Source: Atriophallophorus winterbourni (lineage: Eukaryota > Platyhelminthes > Trematoda > Plagiorchiida > Microphallidae). From it: 64,000 bases of DNA. Both the position numbers and the translations under genes were made by a program. Each line of letters starts with the position of its first letter. Within the stretch, counting starts at the first letter, position 1. The stretch is from positions 1 to 64,000 of the forward strand of contig JACCGJ010000605.1 of NCBI GenBank assembly GCA_013407085.1. Reading direction: 5' to 3'. Below the pieces are notes generated by a model, which saw only the letters and a list, made by a program, of their open reading frames with translations, was not told the DNA's origin and searched no databases. Below, one piece after another: positions 33,865 to 45,604 of this stretch.

Positions 33865-34930
33865 ACGGAATTACTCTTTATTTAAAACTGTGTGACTTGA
33901 CAAAGTTAGTTAAACATGTCTCACAGTCAAGAGCTTTTATAATCTTGGATATGTTTCGATTAATCAGGGTTATTTCAATAGTAATATTTAATCGTCAAAC
34001 ATTTAAATGGGAGATGAATGGAGATGAGTCAGATTGAATTGTGGATTAAAAACACGTGATCCGTTTTTGATGCTGTCCACATTTATTTATATGGCGATTA
34101 TAAGGAAATAAACTTTAGACACTGTAGCCTTTCCAAATACACGGACAAGGTGCGAAGTCATGTGCATATCGATCTCAGACACATTTGGAGCTAGACTGAT
34201 TCGTCCAGTGCGTGGACGTATGGAAATATACTCGAATTTGATCCCGTTTTGGGATTATTCGCTGAGGAGTTCCTTGGAAAAAATGTGTCACAAAGAGTAC
34301 ACGCACCACTGAAATAAGGGATGTTCAGTGGAACTTAATGCACAGAATGTGAACCAAATGAATTAGGGATGAATTTTATTTTAGAAAAAATCCATGCAAG
34401 TGAAATGCTGTGACTGCATGTGTCTCATTGCGCCCGCTTATCGAAACCAAACGAAGGCCTGTCGCAAAACAATATATCCTCATGATTAACTAAACTGCTG
34501 CAATCTTTACAAAAGGCAACTGGCTGTCTGTGATCGCAGGCGTTTTCAGCAAACCTTTGCATCCGATTTCTTGCTCTCGCCCATGTTCCGTCAAAAAAGC
34601 TTGACACTATCGGCCTTTAGATCGTTGACCAATTTATTGACTCCATGTCAGCAGAAAGTATCGATAAAAGTGACCAGAAATGATGATATTGTATCGAATC
34701 TGCTTCAGCAGGTTTGAAGGGCTCTATTGAAATTATTATCTGCCTGGCTGGCAGTAAGGAGTGGAAAACTCGAGCCAACTTTTTGGCTTGACACGATTAA
34801 GGGAGGCGTTAATTTCGATGTTTTGAGTTGCACGGCGTCCAACACAATTAGTTGTTCTCACCGTAATTTTCTTAGCAATTTTCCATGCAGCATCAACAGG
34901 CAAGCACGGTTAAATACAATCGCTAGAGGT
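33865..34930. other. Intergenic with unassigned open frames
   Basis: Minus frame 34425-34607 (SFFDGTWARARNRMQRFA) and plus frame 34727-34969 show no family I can name. No shared repeat was found. Confidence 0.35.
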
Positions 34931-34933
34931 CTG

Positions 34934-35033
34934 GCTAACAGCATAAGCGGCATAAACAGCATATCTTAGGCATAACAGGCAAGCATTAAGCTAGACTAAC
35001 AGCATAAGCTAAACAGCATATCTGGCTAGCCTT
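34934..35033. repeat. Short degenerate tandem repeat (AACAGCATA units)
   Basis: The unit AACAGCATA followed by AGC or TCT recurs four times with irregular spacers (for example CTAACAGCATAAGC twice and AAACAGCATATCT twice). It is low in complexity and non-coding. Confidence 0.6.
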
Positions 35034-35044
35034 CAGCTTAAAAA

Positions 35045-35086
35045 TTTTGCATTTTGTGTATAATAACGATTACAAAATGCAAAATG
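35045..35086. repeat. Perfect 14-bp hairpin
   Basis: ATTTTGCATTTTGT at 35045-35058 and its exact complement at 35073-35086 enclose a 14-base loop. No context suggests a terminator or RNA gene. Confidence 0.6.
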
Positions 35087-35089
35087 ACA

Positions 35090-35440
35090 TATAATATAAC
35101 AATCGGTGGTGCATTGAGTAATTGAGAATATGCGATTCACTGATATGTGTTAACATTGAAGGCTTCCGGTGAAGGTGAATTATGGATTTGCTGTGACTCC
35201 GACACCATAATGATCTCTTGTTGATTCTGTAACTTAGTGCTTTGACCGCGTGGCCAAGAAGTATATATTTTTTAATAACACTCTACACCAGTTTTATGGC
35301 GGTTTTCCGTCAGGTGGCGTGAGTCGGGATGTTTCGTTTCAGTGGGCCATAAATCAGTGAAAGTGATCCAAAGTTATGCTTCGACGCCACAATTAAGTAG
35401 GATTCTCACAAAGAACGACAGTTTTCAACTGCAAAACACC
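35090..35440. other. Intergenic, nothing recognised
   Basis: No feature seen. Confidence 0.35.
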
Positions 35441-35445
35441 CTGAT

Positions 35446-36290
35446 TCACCGTCGTGGCAAGAAAACGCCTATAAATATCCCGGACACGACCAGAAACCGG
35501 TTGTGAAATGGATGTAAGTGAGAGGTATGTGAGCAGTATAATAAGTTGATTATCGCTAGGCAATGAGAGCCCACCGCATGTTGGGGTAGGGAATTCCAAA
35601 GAAATATAGCACGTACGGCGAAAAAATGGCGGCGACAATCAATACAGGAACTTGGGACGTAAAGGGATAAGGTATGTCCGCGTGTCACTTTCCCATCACA
35701 CACATCAAGCAAATGTTTTAGTGGATGTCCTTCGGTAGACACCATTCTATAGGTCAGAATAATATCGCGTTGTGTCCTCCTTTGAGTAAAGTCGCATAGA
35801 CCCAGATGTCGTAATCTTATGGGGCACGGAACATTGCAAACACCCACAACTAACTTTGTTGCTCTGTGATAGATTTCGTCAAAGGGAGCAATATATTTTC
35901 GCAGCCAAGTAACCCTGACCTTTACCGCATACTCCGTCGTACGGCGATGGTAGACGTTCATTATCCTTGATAACGTTACCTACGAGAATCTTCAAAATAT
36001 TCTTCGAAAGAGACCTAACCTTGCTGTTCAGGTTTCTACTAATCCATACTCCAAGATCTTTATTCAACGGGCTCAATGCCAAGTTTTCAGTTCCCAATCG
36101 ATATGTCCAAGAAACATTCTTGCCGTATGTTAAATGTCATATCATTCATGGCCACCCAATTTGACACGTTTTCCAAATCCATTTGCAGTTTCTCACAATC
36201 ATCTGCAGAACTGATTGGCGTCAAAATTCTCATATCATCCGCGAACAGGACCATTTTGGATTATATGGATAGCACTCCTTGCTTATGTTT
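35446..36290 (-). pseudogene. CR1-like LINE: reverse transcriptase end and C-terminus
   Basis: From about 36254 leftwards the frame reads MVLFADDMRILTPISSADDC, with the FADD active-site box, then KLQMDLENVSNWVAMNDMTF. A shift near 36090 leads to LALSPLNKDLGVWISRNLNS, and another near 35890 to EYAVKVRVTWLRKYIA, YHRATKLVVGVCN, RLRHLGLCDFTQRRTQRDII and FFAVRAIFLWNSLP. This is the expected order from the RT palm to the C-terminus. With at least two shifts it is a pseudogene. It is the longest CR1-like coding remnant on the minus strand. Confidence 0.75.
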
Positions 36291-36519
36291 CAGTTTTTAT
36301 TATGGATTTAACGTAGAAGTTGACGCGAATAACCGAAAAACATATTCTTCTCTCCAATTATGTCCAATGTTGTACATTGAATTTCGATGTTTCCCATATT
36401 CGAGCTAACGACTCAAATCAATGTTGTTTACAATATTTGAACTGTTGGAAAAGACACAACTAGCCAACTAGCTTTCTTATACACATGTGTCCGTACGCAA
36501 AGTTCACATTGTTCACCAT

Positions 36520-36620
36520 TTCTCCACCTATAGTACTGGTCCTACTTAATGAATGCAAGCAACAAGAAACTAGTCGTGGGGTGTGATATAATTTGATGAA
36601 GATTCGGAAATTTGTACAAT
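36520..36620. repeat. Repeat family R2 fragment
   Basis: CTACTTAATGAATGCAAGCA, CAAGAAACTAGTCGTGGGGT and GTGATATAATTTGATGAAG parallel the R2 block at 31383-31440. Short and diverged. Confidence 0.45.
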
Positions 36621-36624
36621 GTAT

Positions 36625-37735
36625 TTTATTTTTGGTACTATTTCTGCTAATTCATGTGTGTAATCAATAAATACACACTTAATCAGCTTTGAATGAACTA
36701 TCGTCCGGGCTACGTGAACACCAAAGTGGCTGGTTAATTTCTGTATAAGCTCTGGTTATTGATTAATTTACATTTCATTTTTTCTAACATTAATCTTGCC
36801 AGATTCGTGTTCAACATGAGGGTACACATATGTCACATGCTTGGACCAAAGTGTCCGTGCCACCAAATTACTCATCCGAGCTGAAGTGCTCGTTGATCAT
36901 GTGACTTTTGTCAATATGTCAAAAAATGACTCTCTTTGTGGGTGTGAAAATTTCACAAAAATGCGCCAGGCTATAGATGCTGGTAATAACCCGGGGGTGT
37001 ATATCAATGGTCATTCCGCGGTGTATTCTTTCACGAACTAGCCGGGCTGGTTTTACGATCGATTTTTCACGTCAACCGAGTGTACATGATCAAGTGACCT
37101 GTCAAACAAGCAATTAATTTTGAATCTTCTAAGTGAATTGCAAATGGGAACGAATGAGCAACAAATCTGAACGTAGAGTCGAAAGCGGATTTCACTAAGT
37201 GACCTATTCAGTGGAGTTGTCATAGCGTTGCGCTATCCTTACGAATGTTCGTAAGTTTTCTATATGGGCATTTCGTCTCATCTCTAGTGGCGCTTGAGAA
37301 AACTGATCTCTCACTTTTCCTCATCATATTTTACTGTTCACTTTATCCTGTACTTTTTCTACGATTTCATGTTAAGCAGATGTTGTATCAAATTCCCTTC
37401 AAGCATAAGTTCTTTTCCCTTTAAAGATATCCTAGGTATTGTCTTGAAGCAAACCAGGACCACTCAAACCAACATCAGCATCGAATGACAAACCGAAATG
37501 TCTAGTATTGCTGTCCAGAAAGTCTTATATCAATGGTTTGTTGTTCCAGTTACATCAAAATATCTCAGCCTAATGGAGCTTCTTATTGAGCTATCAAGGT
37601 TAAATGTATCTCTTTGATATAGATATAGATATATATATAGTCTGCCCATTATGTACTGATTTATCGAACGTGAGTTCACAGTTGAAATTTCTAATAAATT
37701 TGAATAGAGCACTTTGCTTCTCCTTGTTTTCTCAA
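36625..37735. other. Intergenic, nothing recognised
   Basis: Includes a GATATA-rich microsatellite at 37614-37640. No coding resemblance was seen. Confidence 0.4.
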
Positions 37736-37739
37736 ACAT

Positions 37740-37930
37740 TGAAGTAACTTTTACATTGGGGGTTCGTAGAACGAGTCGCAATATTTAGTACAGAAGTACA
37801 ACGTGATTCTCGGTCAAATGATGCTCAAGAATCTTATAACTGACCGATGTAACGTGCAGCTCACATCCCGCGCAACACAAAACTGACACAACTAACATGG
37901 GATCAATGGACCGATCGCTTTTATAATTCG
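37740..37930. repeat. Repeat family R1 fragment
   Basis: GGGTTCGTAGAACGAGTCGC, GTGATTCTCGGTCAAATGA, GCTCAAGAAT and GCTCACATCCCGCGC follow the R1 order seen at 12880-12990. Confidence 0.5.
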
Positions 37931-38864
37931 CTGGCTGTTATCTGTTATTTGTCTTCACTAGTTGGAAACATCAAGATTGTCTTAATGAAACCAAGCTTTT
38001 CAAACATAAGAATAAGACGAAAGATTAGCTTCGAAATTTCAACTCTACATTAATGGTTAATAACACGTCATATCATTTCGGAGAAATAACAACAGTGACA
38101 TCATTATTTGAATTTAGTTGTCACATTATTACTGCTACAAGGCACAATAAAATTTATCTCGGCATCCGTTGAGTATATAAACCATCCCAAGGTTTGCATT
38201 ACTAAGCTTATTTAACGGTTGCTTGAAGGTTAGTATTGATTCTCGAAAAATTGACGTAGCAATCGTTTTGGACTAAGTTCCAAAGGTTACAATTAAACGT
38301 GTCACTAGGTCAGCTCTAAATAAAGCGCGATAATTCGCCTAGGCAACTAACACCTGTTGTGTCTCTGTGGTAATTGCGCGTGCGTGATGGATTAGTGTGC
38401 AAGATATCTGTTTGTTCCTGCCCTTTCATTATCGTCATGCTTGAATGCGTTGACCTTATTCGTGTTAGGGGTGTATTGCACGTGGTCATAATTTTGATGG
38501 AATCGGTCAATTGTTCCGGAATCACCGGGGAGTTCGCTCTACTGAATGACAAAACTATGTTTCGGTTACGTTCAATTCAATAGGAAATGATTCTCTTGTA
38601 TGATTGAGCCAAATGTACACCCTCGGACACTTCTTACAACGCAAAATAGACATGCGATTGATTTTGCAACAAGGTGTAAATATTTATGTGAATCCATCAT
38701 GCACCTAGGGTCTTTATTCAACACATGTTCAACCTCAGAGAGATCCACATTTTGCTAATAAACAACACATTCCAATGTGTTTTCACACTCATCTCACCCA
38801 CATGTCACGTATCAAATGTCTTCCAAGAAATTGTGGCTACTAAAATCATATAGAATATTTCGTC

Positions 38865-38970
38865 GTACTCACATCCCCTCCGCTTACACACCACAAACGG
38901 TTTCTGACTGTTTGCCATCATCAGGTGGAGACAGTAAGATCAAGTTCAGTGAGCCTTGAAATATTGTTTT
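38865..38970. repeat. Repeat family R1 fragment
   Basis: TACTCACATCCCCTCCGCTT, ACACCACAAACGGTTTCTGA, TTTGCCATCATCAGGTGGAG and AAGTTCAGTGAGCCTTGAAA form the right half of an R1 unit and are among the better preserved copies. Confidence 0.6.
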
Positions 38971-38974
38971 GAGT

Positions 38975-41900
38975 CTAAGTGAATTTATGGCCAGTGTTCA
39001 TTCTGTGGTCTTGCTGGAACCCTGGGACGAACACGAAAGAGTCATAACAGAAAAAGATGCGGAATTTCACTTATGGTCTCAGGGTTCTCAGGGTGAAAAA
39101 ATGGTTGACAAATACATCTTTGTTTGCGCAACCGACGAATGAGTGTTGATTTTGTTCAGCAAGTAGCTAATTATTAGTCGTGATTGCAGGAAGGAATGCG
39201 TGCGTGTATTTATTATTTGGGTAAAATGCTAGCAAAGCAAATTTTCTTACTATGTCGTAACCTAACCAAACACTTAACAACATCACCCCTTTCACCTTTG
39301 TACAAAATCAATACACGAACCACGGAAACTTATCGAGTGGATCGAGCTTCAGTTAGTGCTAGAATGTACAGGCATTCACAGTAGTATTCATATCGATACT
39401 ACTCAAGTAAATCCCGTTTGAGATGTTTTCTTGTCAAACACAATTGCTGCACGGTTACGAAAGCGATTTAAAATGAGTTCAGCTTTCGAAATTCACATAA
39501 AAATATTCTTCTCTAGTTCATTTCATTCTGAAAAGTTCGTTTGCGAATAAACCGATGAACTAGACAAGATTCGTTCGCAAATATTTGGGTTGGGAATAAA
39601 TTATTACATTTATGGACTACGAACAATTTTCTCTACCTTGAGATCGTCGCGTTGTACATTGAAAAAAATTGATTTATGTAGACATTTGTTTCAATTTGAC
39701 CTTAATAGATCTTCTATAAAATGCTCAGTATATTCACTAGGAAAAAGGAGATGTGGGTTTTAACACAAGCAAAATTTTCGGAGGAGAAATTTATGAGATA
39801 TTTGAGGTTTAGACTCGATCTGCTTGCAGAGTTCAAACTTGGTTTCAACTTCTACGTTAATTTTTATGCATTTACGCATTCAATCGTTGGTATAGACGCG
39901 AAAAACTGCAAGTTGCTTGTGTTTTTCATACACGGTGCCCAATTAACGCACAATCACAAAAGAGTTCGTGGTGCAAAGCCAGTTGCGTCCAGAACACGTC
40001 TTGTTACAATTATCGAGATAAATAATCTTTGTTTCTAAGACTTGTATCCAAAAGTGTAGCTTTGATCATAAATTTGGTCAAGAAATGTGATCGATGGTGA
40101 GTCAGACGTTGTCGGAACGATGGAACATGCCGTGGATGCTGGGTGACGGTGCGCGCTGCCAAACCAAACATCATTCCCGATTCGCGGGCACACACTCCTA
40201 CACTCGCCTCGTAAACAAGAACAAACAAAATGTGATGGAATAGAATCATGGCAACTTGGATTATAATTGCGAAAGTGGCGAATTTCGATTCGCTCCGTCG
40301 GGCTTAATACCTACTCGGTTTCCATTGTTTTTTCAGGCTTGGACACCGGGATAATAAAAATGCGATGTGATTTCACCAATGTAGCACACCTATAATGTGT
40401 ACGTCAGTTAACTTGCATACTACAACAGTATTAGCTGAGCTTGCAGAACGGAATTGGTTATAAAGATGCGTAAGACCAGCTTCGCTAAGACAAGATTCTT
40501 TGGGTATTCTTGCTCGGTAATTTTCAATTAACTTTAATACGTTTCATCTGCCACTTATGGAATAATTATCAGAATATTGGACACCATGACCACAAAAAAA
40601 TGAGATTGCGTTTGAAACAGATTATCGGCAATCTATTTAGCTAGTTTTCCGCTTGCCACATTTTAATTTATTGGACAAGATCGCGTAAATATCACAGGTG
40701 ACCGTAGCCTGTAACAACATTGTTTTACTGTACCTAATAACAATTGACCTTGAAACAATTTCCGTTGATTCGTGTTCCGTGATTGCTCCGCTGTACCTTC
40801 GTGCACGTTTTAGCTATCGAGATAATTCTTTCATTTCCTGTGCTTTTTCTCCTGCATTCTTGGGGACATTATTGTAGTGGACAGTCTACTACAAGCCTAC
40901 AAAAAATAAACCTGACCTAATTCTCATTTACAAAATACTTTGAACACATCCACCGTTCATACAACCCGCCGGCGTCACTTGATCTCTACTATGCAAATAC
41001 TTGCGAGCGCACGAGCGATACAAATCTCGTGATTAGATTGCCGTTGTTGGCTTCTGCTGGAGCGCATAAAGGAAGCAGCTTATAAACCATTGTATAACTA
41101 TATGCAAATAAATGTTGTATACTTTTAGTCAGTACAAATTTGAGATGTGCATATCATATTATCCTATCATTTAATGTGAGTTTTCTTTCATCTATTGCTT
41201 CTTGAACTATGAAGCATCAAGAGCATCAAGAGCGAGCATAAAGATATATTAGCATCAGATTTTAAACTAAACCAACTTAAAAAGGATTCTTCTCCAAGCT
41301 TCTATGTAGACGAACTTTCACACTGTGAAAAAGCCAAGCATTTTACGATAAATGTCATAAGGATTCGGTACTACAAGTTTTTAGCTGTATTAATATTAGA
41401 TGTTAAAACACGCGGACTCTTCATTTTACTCACTATGTCTATATTAACCAGAGTTAGGTGCTGAAAACTACACCATTTCTTTACACCTTTACGGTGAATC
41501 GTTGCAACTGTCTGCTTTGCAACGAATTCAAACGATGAGACAAATACCCTGGTGAAACCAAAACTTGAGTGATCCGTAACGAGATTCATAGTTGACAACC
41601 AAGCCATCGTTACAATAAACCACAAGTTCTTTTGTTCCACACACCACCGACCGCAGAGCGGGCAAAGCCAGAAAACAACCCTCATATTTCGGGCAACCAT
41701 TCGGTGTTGTTTACGAGCTATGCCTTGCTCTCCATTTCGGTCTTCATAAATCAAAGCCTCGCAGGTTTGATGGTGCGCGCACAATATCGCTGCCAATAAA
41801 GAAACCCACTCTGCTGGGGTGATGTATATTCTTCTTACCACCAGGAAGTCGTACCAAGTCGTGACAGTTTGGCAGAAACCGAGAAAAGCTGGTTTTATCG

Positions 41901-42165
41901 TAGCTGAATATTGAAGGATGTGAGAATTTCGACCGGATATGGTTATGGCATATTCCTATTGTATATTGGTTAATATAAATCTCCTTGATTGACCCTGAAC
42001 GGATAATAATAATAATACAAAAGTAATAGCTAAACTCTGTCGACTACTTATCCATTCATTTAAAAGACCCACTGCTCTTCCGGTACGATCAGAATTATTG
42101 AACGTATATGACGGTCGCAAAAGCATTAGTAACAATAGAAAGGTGATAATTACAATTTAAGAACA
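38975..42165. other. Intergenic, nothing recognised apart from one open frame
   Basis: Short open frames at 39721-40038 and 40010-40249 have no known motif. The 156-codon frame at 41371-41841 is listed separately. No window repeat family was recognised here. Confidence 0.4.
41371..41841 (-). other. Unassigned 156-codon open frame
   Basis: This is the longest open stretch in the window outside the synaptotagmin-like gene and the RTE-repeat by-products. The translation has two cysteine pairs (CPLCGRWC), WVSLLAAILCAHH near the start and many basic residues. I do not recognise a family. The base composition of its upstream half is somewhat less AT-rich than the surroundings. It could be a single exon, a relic of an element, or chance. 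No splice sites could be fixed. Confidence 0.25.
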
Positions 42166-42169
42166 GGAT

Positions 42170-42990
42170 AAAATGTACGCTGTGGTAAAATATTTTGGAT
42201 AGGAATAACTCCATCAGTACTCAACCAATTTAGATTCGAATTCATACAAACTATTTGAGTTGGTAATGTTTGAAGGTAAAGTTGTCCAAGGAATACAAAC
42301 CCAAAACTCAGTTTAAGTGAGAATGGTGTACCACCAGCGTATAACCAGGGGTACGAGATTTTAAATTGACGCTACGTGAACAAGCTTTTGCAAGGGATGA
42401 GTTGTTGTATGGAGTATTTTGTACAATAGGATGAAGACTTCTTTAATTAGTTGATGGGTAAGATTGAACGCATTTAATTGAGCTATCCTTTCTGCGTACG
42501 TCTTGCAGTGCGTACCAAGCACTAGCTCCATTGACCGATGTTGATATTCTTTCTAAGCCATTGAGAGCAATCTTTCACAGCATATTTCATGACTGGCTTT
42601 CGGTAAGTATTCATGACCTTGGGAAAACGTTGGGACAGAAATTTTTCCAAATACTCGCTTGATTAGTTCTACAACTCGTATATTGTGTGCTTGTTTGAAA
42701 TGAGGATTTAATACTAGAGCATAACTATACACATAAATCGTTTCCCTCACTGGTCTCACCAAGCTGGTGCGGGTGCCTTTCCACACTGTTTGGTGTTAAA
42801 TAGCAGTCTGTTCTTCAAAGGCGAATCCTGAAGTGCATCTGCATCTTTTTTTGTAATAAAGCACAGTCTTCAACGCTACGGTCAAAGTCCAAATTTGTAC
42901 CTTGTCTGCCAGCAAGTTAGCCGATAATCTGAGCAGTTGCCCATGAGATGTCACCATCAACACGGTCAGCGTGTCATCCACTGAGCATCC
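42170..42990 (-). pseudogene. CR1-like LINE, RT end to C-terminus, heavily decayed
   Basis: On the minus strand the text starts with DDTLTVLMVTSHGQLLRLSA, in the position of the RT active-site box. It ends with YAERIAQLNAFNLTH, EVFILLYKILHTTTHPLQKL, FWVCIPWTTLPSNITNSNSL and YEFESKLVEY, the C-terminal order of CR1-like copies. The middle has several stops and frame changes. The C-terminal part is convincing; the upstream assignment is weaker. Confidence 0.5.
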
Positions 42991-42994
42991 ACAT

Positions 42995-44305
42995 CACCGC
43001 AAAAACCACATAGCCTGAATAAACAACGAGGCCAACCAAGTTGCCGCGCCCCATATTTACTCAAAAAGCGCATCCAGTACGATTTTGGCAGTGAACGTCT
43101 TGTTGAAACTGGCGTTGCACGTGTCACGTCCAGCGAGCGTTGTCCGTGTTTGTGTGTTCTTGCAAACGTGGTTGGTGTGATTGGCCAACTCTGGTAGTTG
43201 CTGAGCTGCTAGTCGAGCGATTGGTGCGGTAAATATGAAAAAACTAACCTGTGGCTCATGGTTTCAGTTGGATGGATATTTTGGCAGAGCCTCAGTTTGT
43301 TAACTTGCAATCCGGATTGATAATTTTTGTATGCGCTGGACCCGTAGTAAAGTTACTCAAGGAGACGATGAGATATTAGGCGTGGCAAAACTTTCCATAC
43401 GACCATAACATTTATAACTTCGATAATCTCTGTCCAGAAATATAGGCGATTAAATTAGCCTTACTAGCTGAGAATCCGTAAAAAAACGAAAAAGCCAATT
43501 TTTATTCCTAAGAAATTCGTCTAAATTTGTGTTATTTTGCCTGGATTTCTGTTGCTGCCTGTGAAAACACTATTTATCCTCTAAGTAAATTTACGCTTTT
43601 ACCAATGTGATGTCCAAAGTTAAGGACATGTTTAGCAGAGTTTGTTGAGAAAAAAAGAATTTAGGCTTAAGCATTACCTAATGTAATACTGAGAAATGAG
43701 CAATGGTAGCCGTGATTTCATTGGATCTCACTGAATGCATGTAGCTTATTTTGTGTCTACTACAACTCAAAAAATAAAATGACGGGTGCCTAACAGAATT
43801 GTATAAATGGTTAGTAGTTATCTTAAGTGGGCCGTGATGACATAGTTGATAATTCGTTTGCCTGTCTTTTCCAGGATCGAATGCCAATGCGGCTGCATGT
43901 TTTGGGATATTTGTTTAACCCTAAATTCCCATCATACCCAAGTGCAAAATGGGTGCCACCAATACCAAAATAATAACAGCGACAGTTTAACAGTCTGCCC
44001 AATGTGTAACTCATGCCACCTATACACTTTCTTACCAAAAAACCAAAAATAAGCTCTGCTGTTGTGGGTCCCAGTGGCCCGTAAAGAAAAACGTCCGCTT
44101 AAAAGCAACCCATATCGACTGGAAGTCTAAATTGCTTCATTATTTCAGTTTTCCCGTGCTATCCAAGTTTGTAGTAGCGTAAAGAACCGTTTACTTTGTG
44201 AAATCATTTATAAGCGTACCCCAGGCTGTGGGGTCCGGGGTGATGCGATTGATTTTCTGCATTTTTTCACCAACAACTTTATCCACAATGATAAACACGT
44301 GTATA
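42995..44305. other. Intergenic, nothing recognised
   Basis: A block around 43880-43935 (TGCGGCTGCATGTTTTGGGA) resembles 55425-55480, hinting at an old shared repeat. No coding content was recognised. Confidence 0.35.
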
Positions 44306-44319
44306 CTCTAGAACTTGGA

Positions 44320-44410
44320 ATATGCATCGCAAGCTTGGATGCCGTGGATCAAAAACGATATCCAACTGCCTAATCAAATATACTATCAGACAAAAAACTC
44401 GTCAGACTTG
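44320..44410 (+). pseudogene. CR1-like LINE micro-fragment
   Basis: The frame reads EYASQAWMPWIKNDIQLPNQ and then IYYQTKNSSDL, the conserved post-RT block. It is cut off on both sides. It lies about 290 bases before another copy of the same block, in the same orientation. Confidence 0.55.
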
Positions 44411-44699
44411 ACCAGAATCTAACCTGAGAGAAGCAAATGCAATAATGCAGTCTGCCAATGCGTTTTGTAAAAGAATTTGGTATGATATGTTACAAGTGTT
44501 ACACACTCAAATCCTCCGGCTGATTTGTGTATACATGCTTTGTTTGGAGGAAGCTCACCGAAAGTGTTGTTATCCTCCAGTTTCGTGACCTACATCAGAG
44601 TGTTAGCCACATATCTGTTGCAAATGTACCAGAGAACTAAATCATGGTAAGTAATCAACTATGCTATAAGTGACAGTACATGGAAGTATTGACGTTTGT

Positions 44700-45062
44700 T
44701 GCGGTATTGGGACATTTCCCCGGGTTGTTTTCCTCTCATGATGAACACTTATATTCACCCGGTTCTAGACTATGCTTCCTAAGCCGGACACCATGGCTCC
44801 AGAAAGATATTTTACTTCTGGACCGCATATATCACAGAGTTTCTAAGCTTCTTAATGGTTTTGAAAATACGCTATACGTCGAGCGACTCAGAGGACTGGG
44901 CCTAATAACGCCTTCACAAAGGAGAATGCGAGGCGAATTTATCTTTGCATAAAAAGTTCTCACTAGTGTTTGCCACTCCCTGGATAACTTATTCCAAATT
45001 CCAACTTTTAGCAACAACAGAGGTTGTGGTTGCAAGTTAGAAATACCGCAATCCAAACAGAA
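44700..45062 (+). pseudogene. CR1-like LINE C-terminal end, truncated
   Basis: MNTYIHPVLDYAS, then after a shift TPWLQKDILLLDRIYHRVSK, LLNGFENTLYVERLRGLGLI and TPSQRRMRGEFIFA; the C-terminal RGCGCKLEIP block at 45010-45050 matches 11310-11340 of the larger copy (ATGGTTGCAAGTTGGAAATA). The element stops at 45062, where an RTE 3' end of opposite orientation begins. Both belong to different LINE clades, so one inserted into the other or both were joined by deletion. Confidence 0.68.
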
Positions 45063-45505
45063 CGGTTGTTGTTGACCTCCTTCGGTCGATGTCAACTATG
45101 GATGTACATCACATTCGCATGATTTTTTTCATGATGCACAGCTTTTCGAATGACTAAACAGTCCAATTCGGGAGGAACAATCTCTCCCGCAGCGCCGGCA
45201 ACGAAAGTCAGAACTCGGTTGTATTGCGTCAGTTGCACGCCGGCGGCGTGATCTGCGTTCAGCAGCCAAGAGCTGTATCTGTTCCTCTTTAGCTTGCAGA
45301 CGACGCTTTACACAATGCCTCCAAAGTAAGTGGACAATAGCAACTTCTTCCCAACTCGCGGGGTCAATGCCAAGAGCTTTCATATCTCTTTTGCAAACGT
45401 CTTTGTACCACAAGTGCGGTCTGCCCAGTTGTCGAGTTCCTGATTTCAACTCACCATAGAGTAGATCTTTAGGAATACGACCATTTCCAATTATATATAT
45501 ATATG
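45063..45505 (-). pseudogene. RTE-like LINE C-terminal end with zinc finger
   Basis: The frame reads GNGRIPKDLLYGELKSGTRQ, LGRPHLWYKDVCKRDMKALG, SWEEVAIVHLLWRHCVKRRL and ends with CRRCGRDCSSRIGLFSHSKS then CAS and a stop at 45129-45131. The Cx2C...Hx3C spacing suggests a small zinc-binding finger that closes these RTE proteins; a role in RNA or DNA binding is inferred. The 3' untranslated part (45063-45128) ends in a short (CAA)n tail, seen as TTGTTGTTG on the plus strand. It is the best preserved RTE end in the window. 5' truncated at about 45500 in an AT repeat. Confidence 0.78.
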
Positions 45506-45600
45506 GTTGGAGAAGCAATTAACTTTACAAACTATATGTATATATAATTGTAAGTTAATTGCTTTTCTTTTCCACCATAAATTTGATATGAATTCTGTCA
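45491..45600. repeat. AT microsatellite and inverted CR1-like tails
   Basis: TATATATATATATAT at 45491-45504, then AGAAGCAATTAACTTTAC (45511-45528) with a near-perfect complement at 45550-45568. The right arm with the following CCACCATAAATTTGATATG resembles the CR1-like 3' end at 11597-11625, so two tails seem to face each other. Confidence 0.5.
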
Positions 45601-45604
45601 TGTT

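Noticed and set aside
36076..36408. 110-codon plus-strand frame
   Set aside because: It is antisense to the CR1-like reverse transcriptase region with the FADD box.
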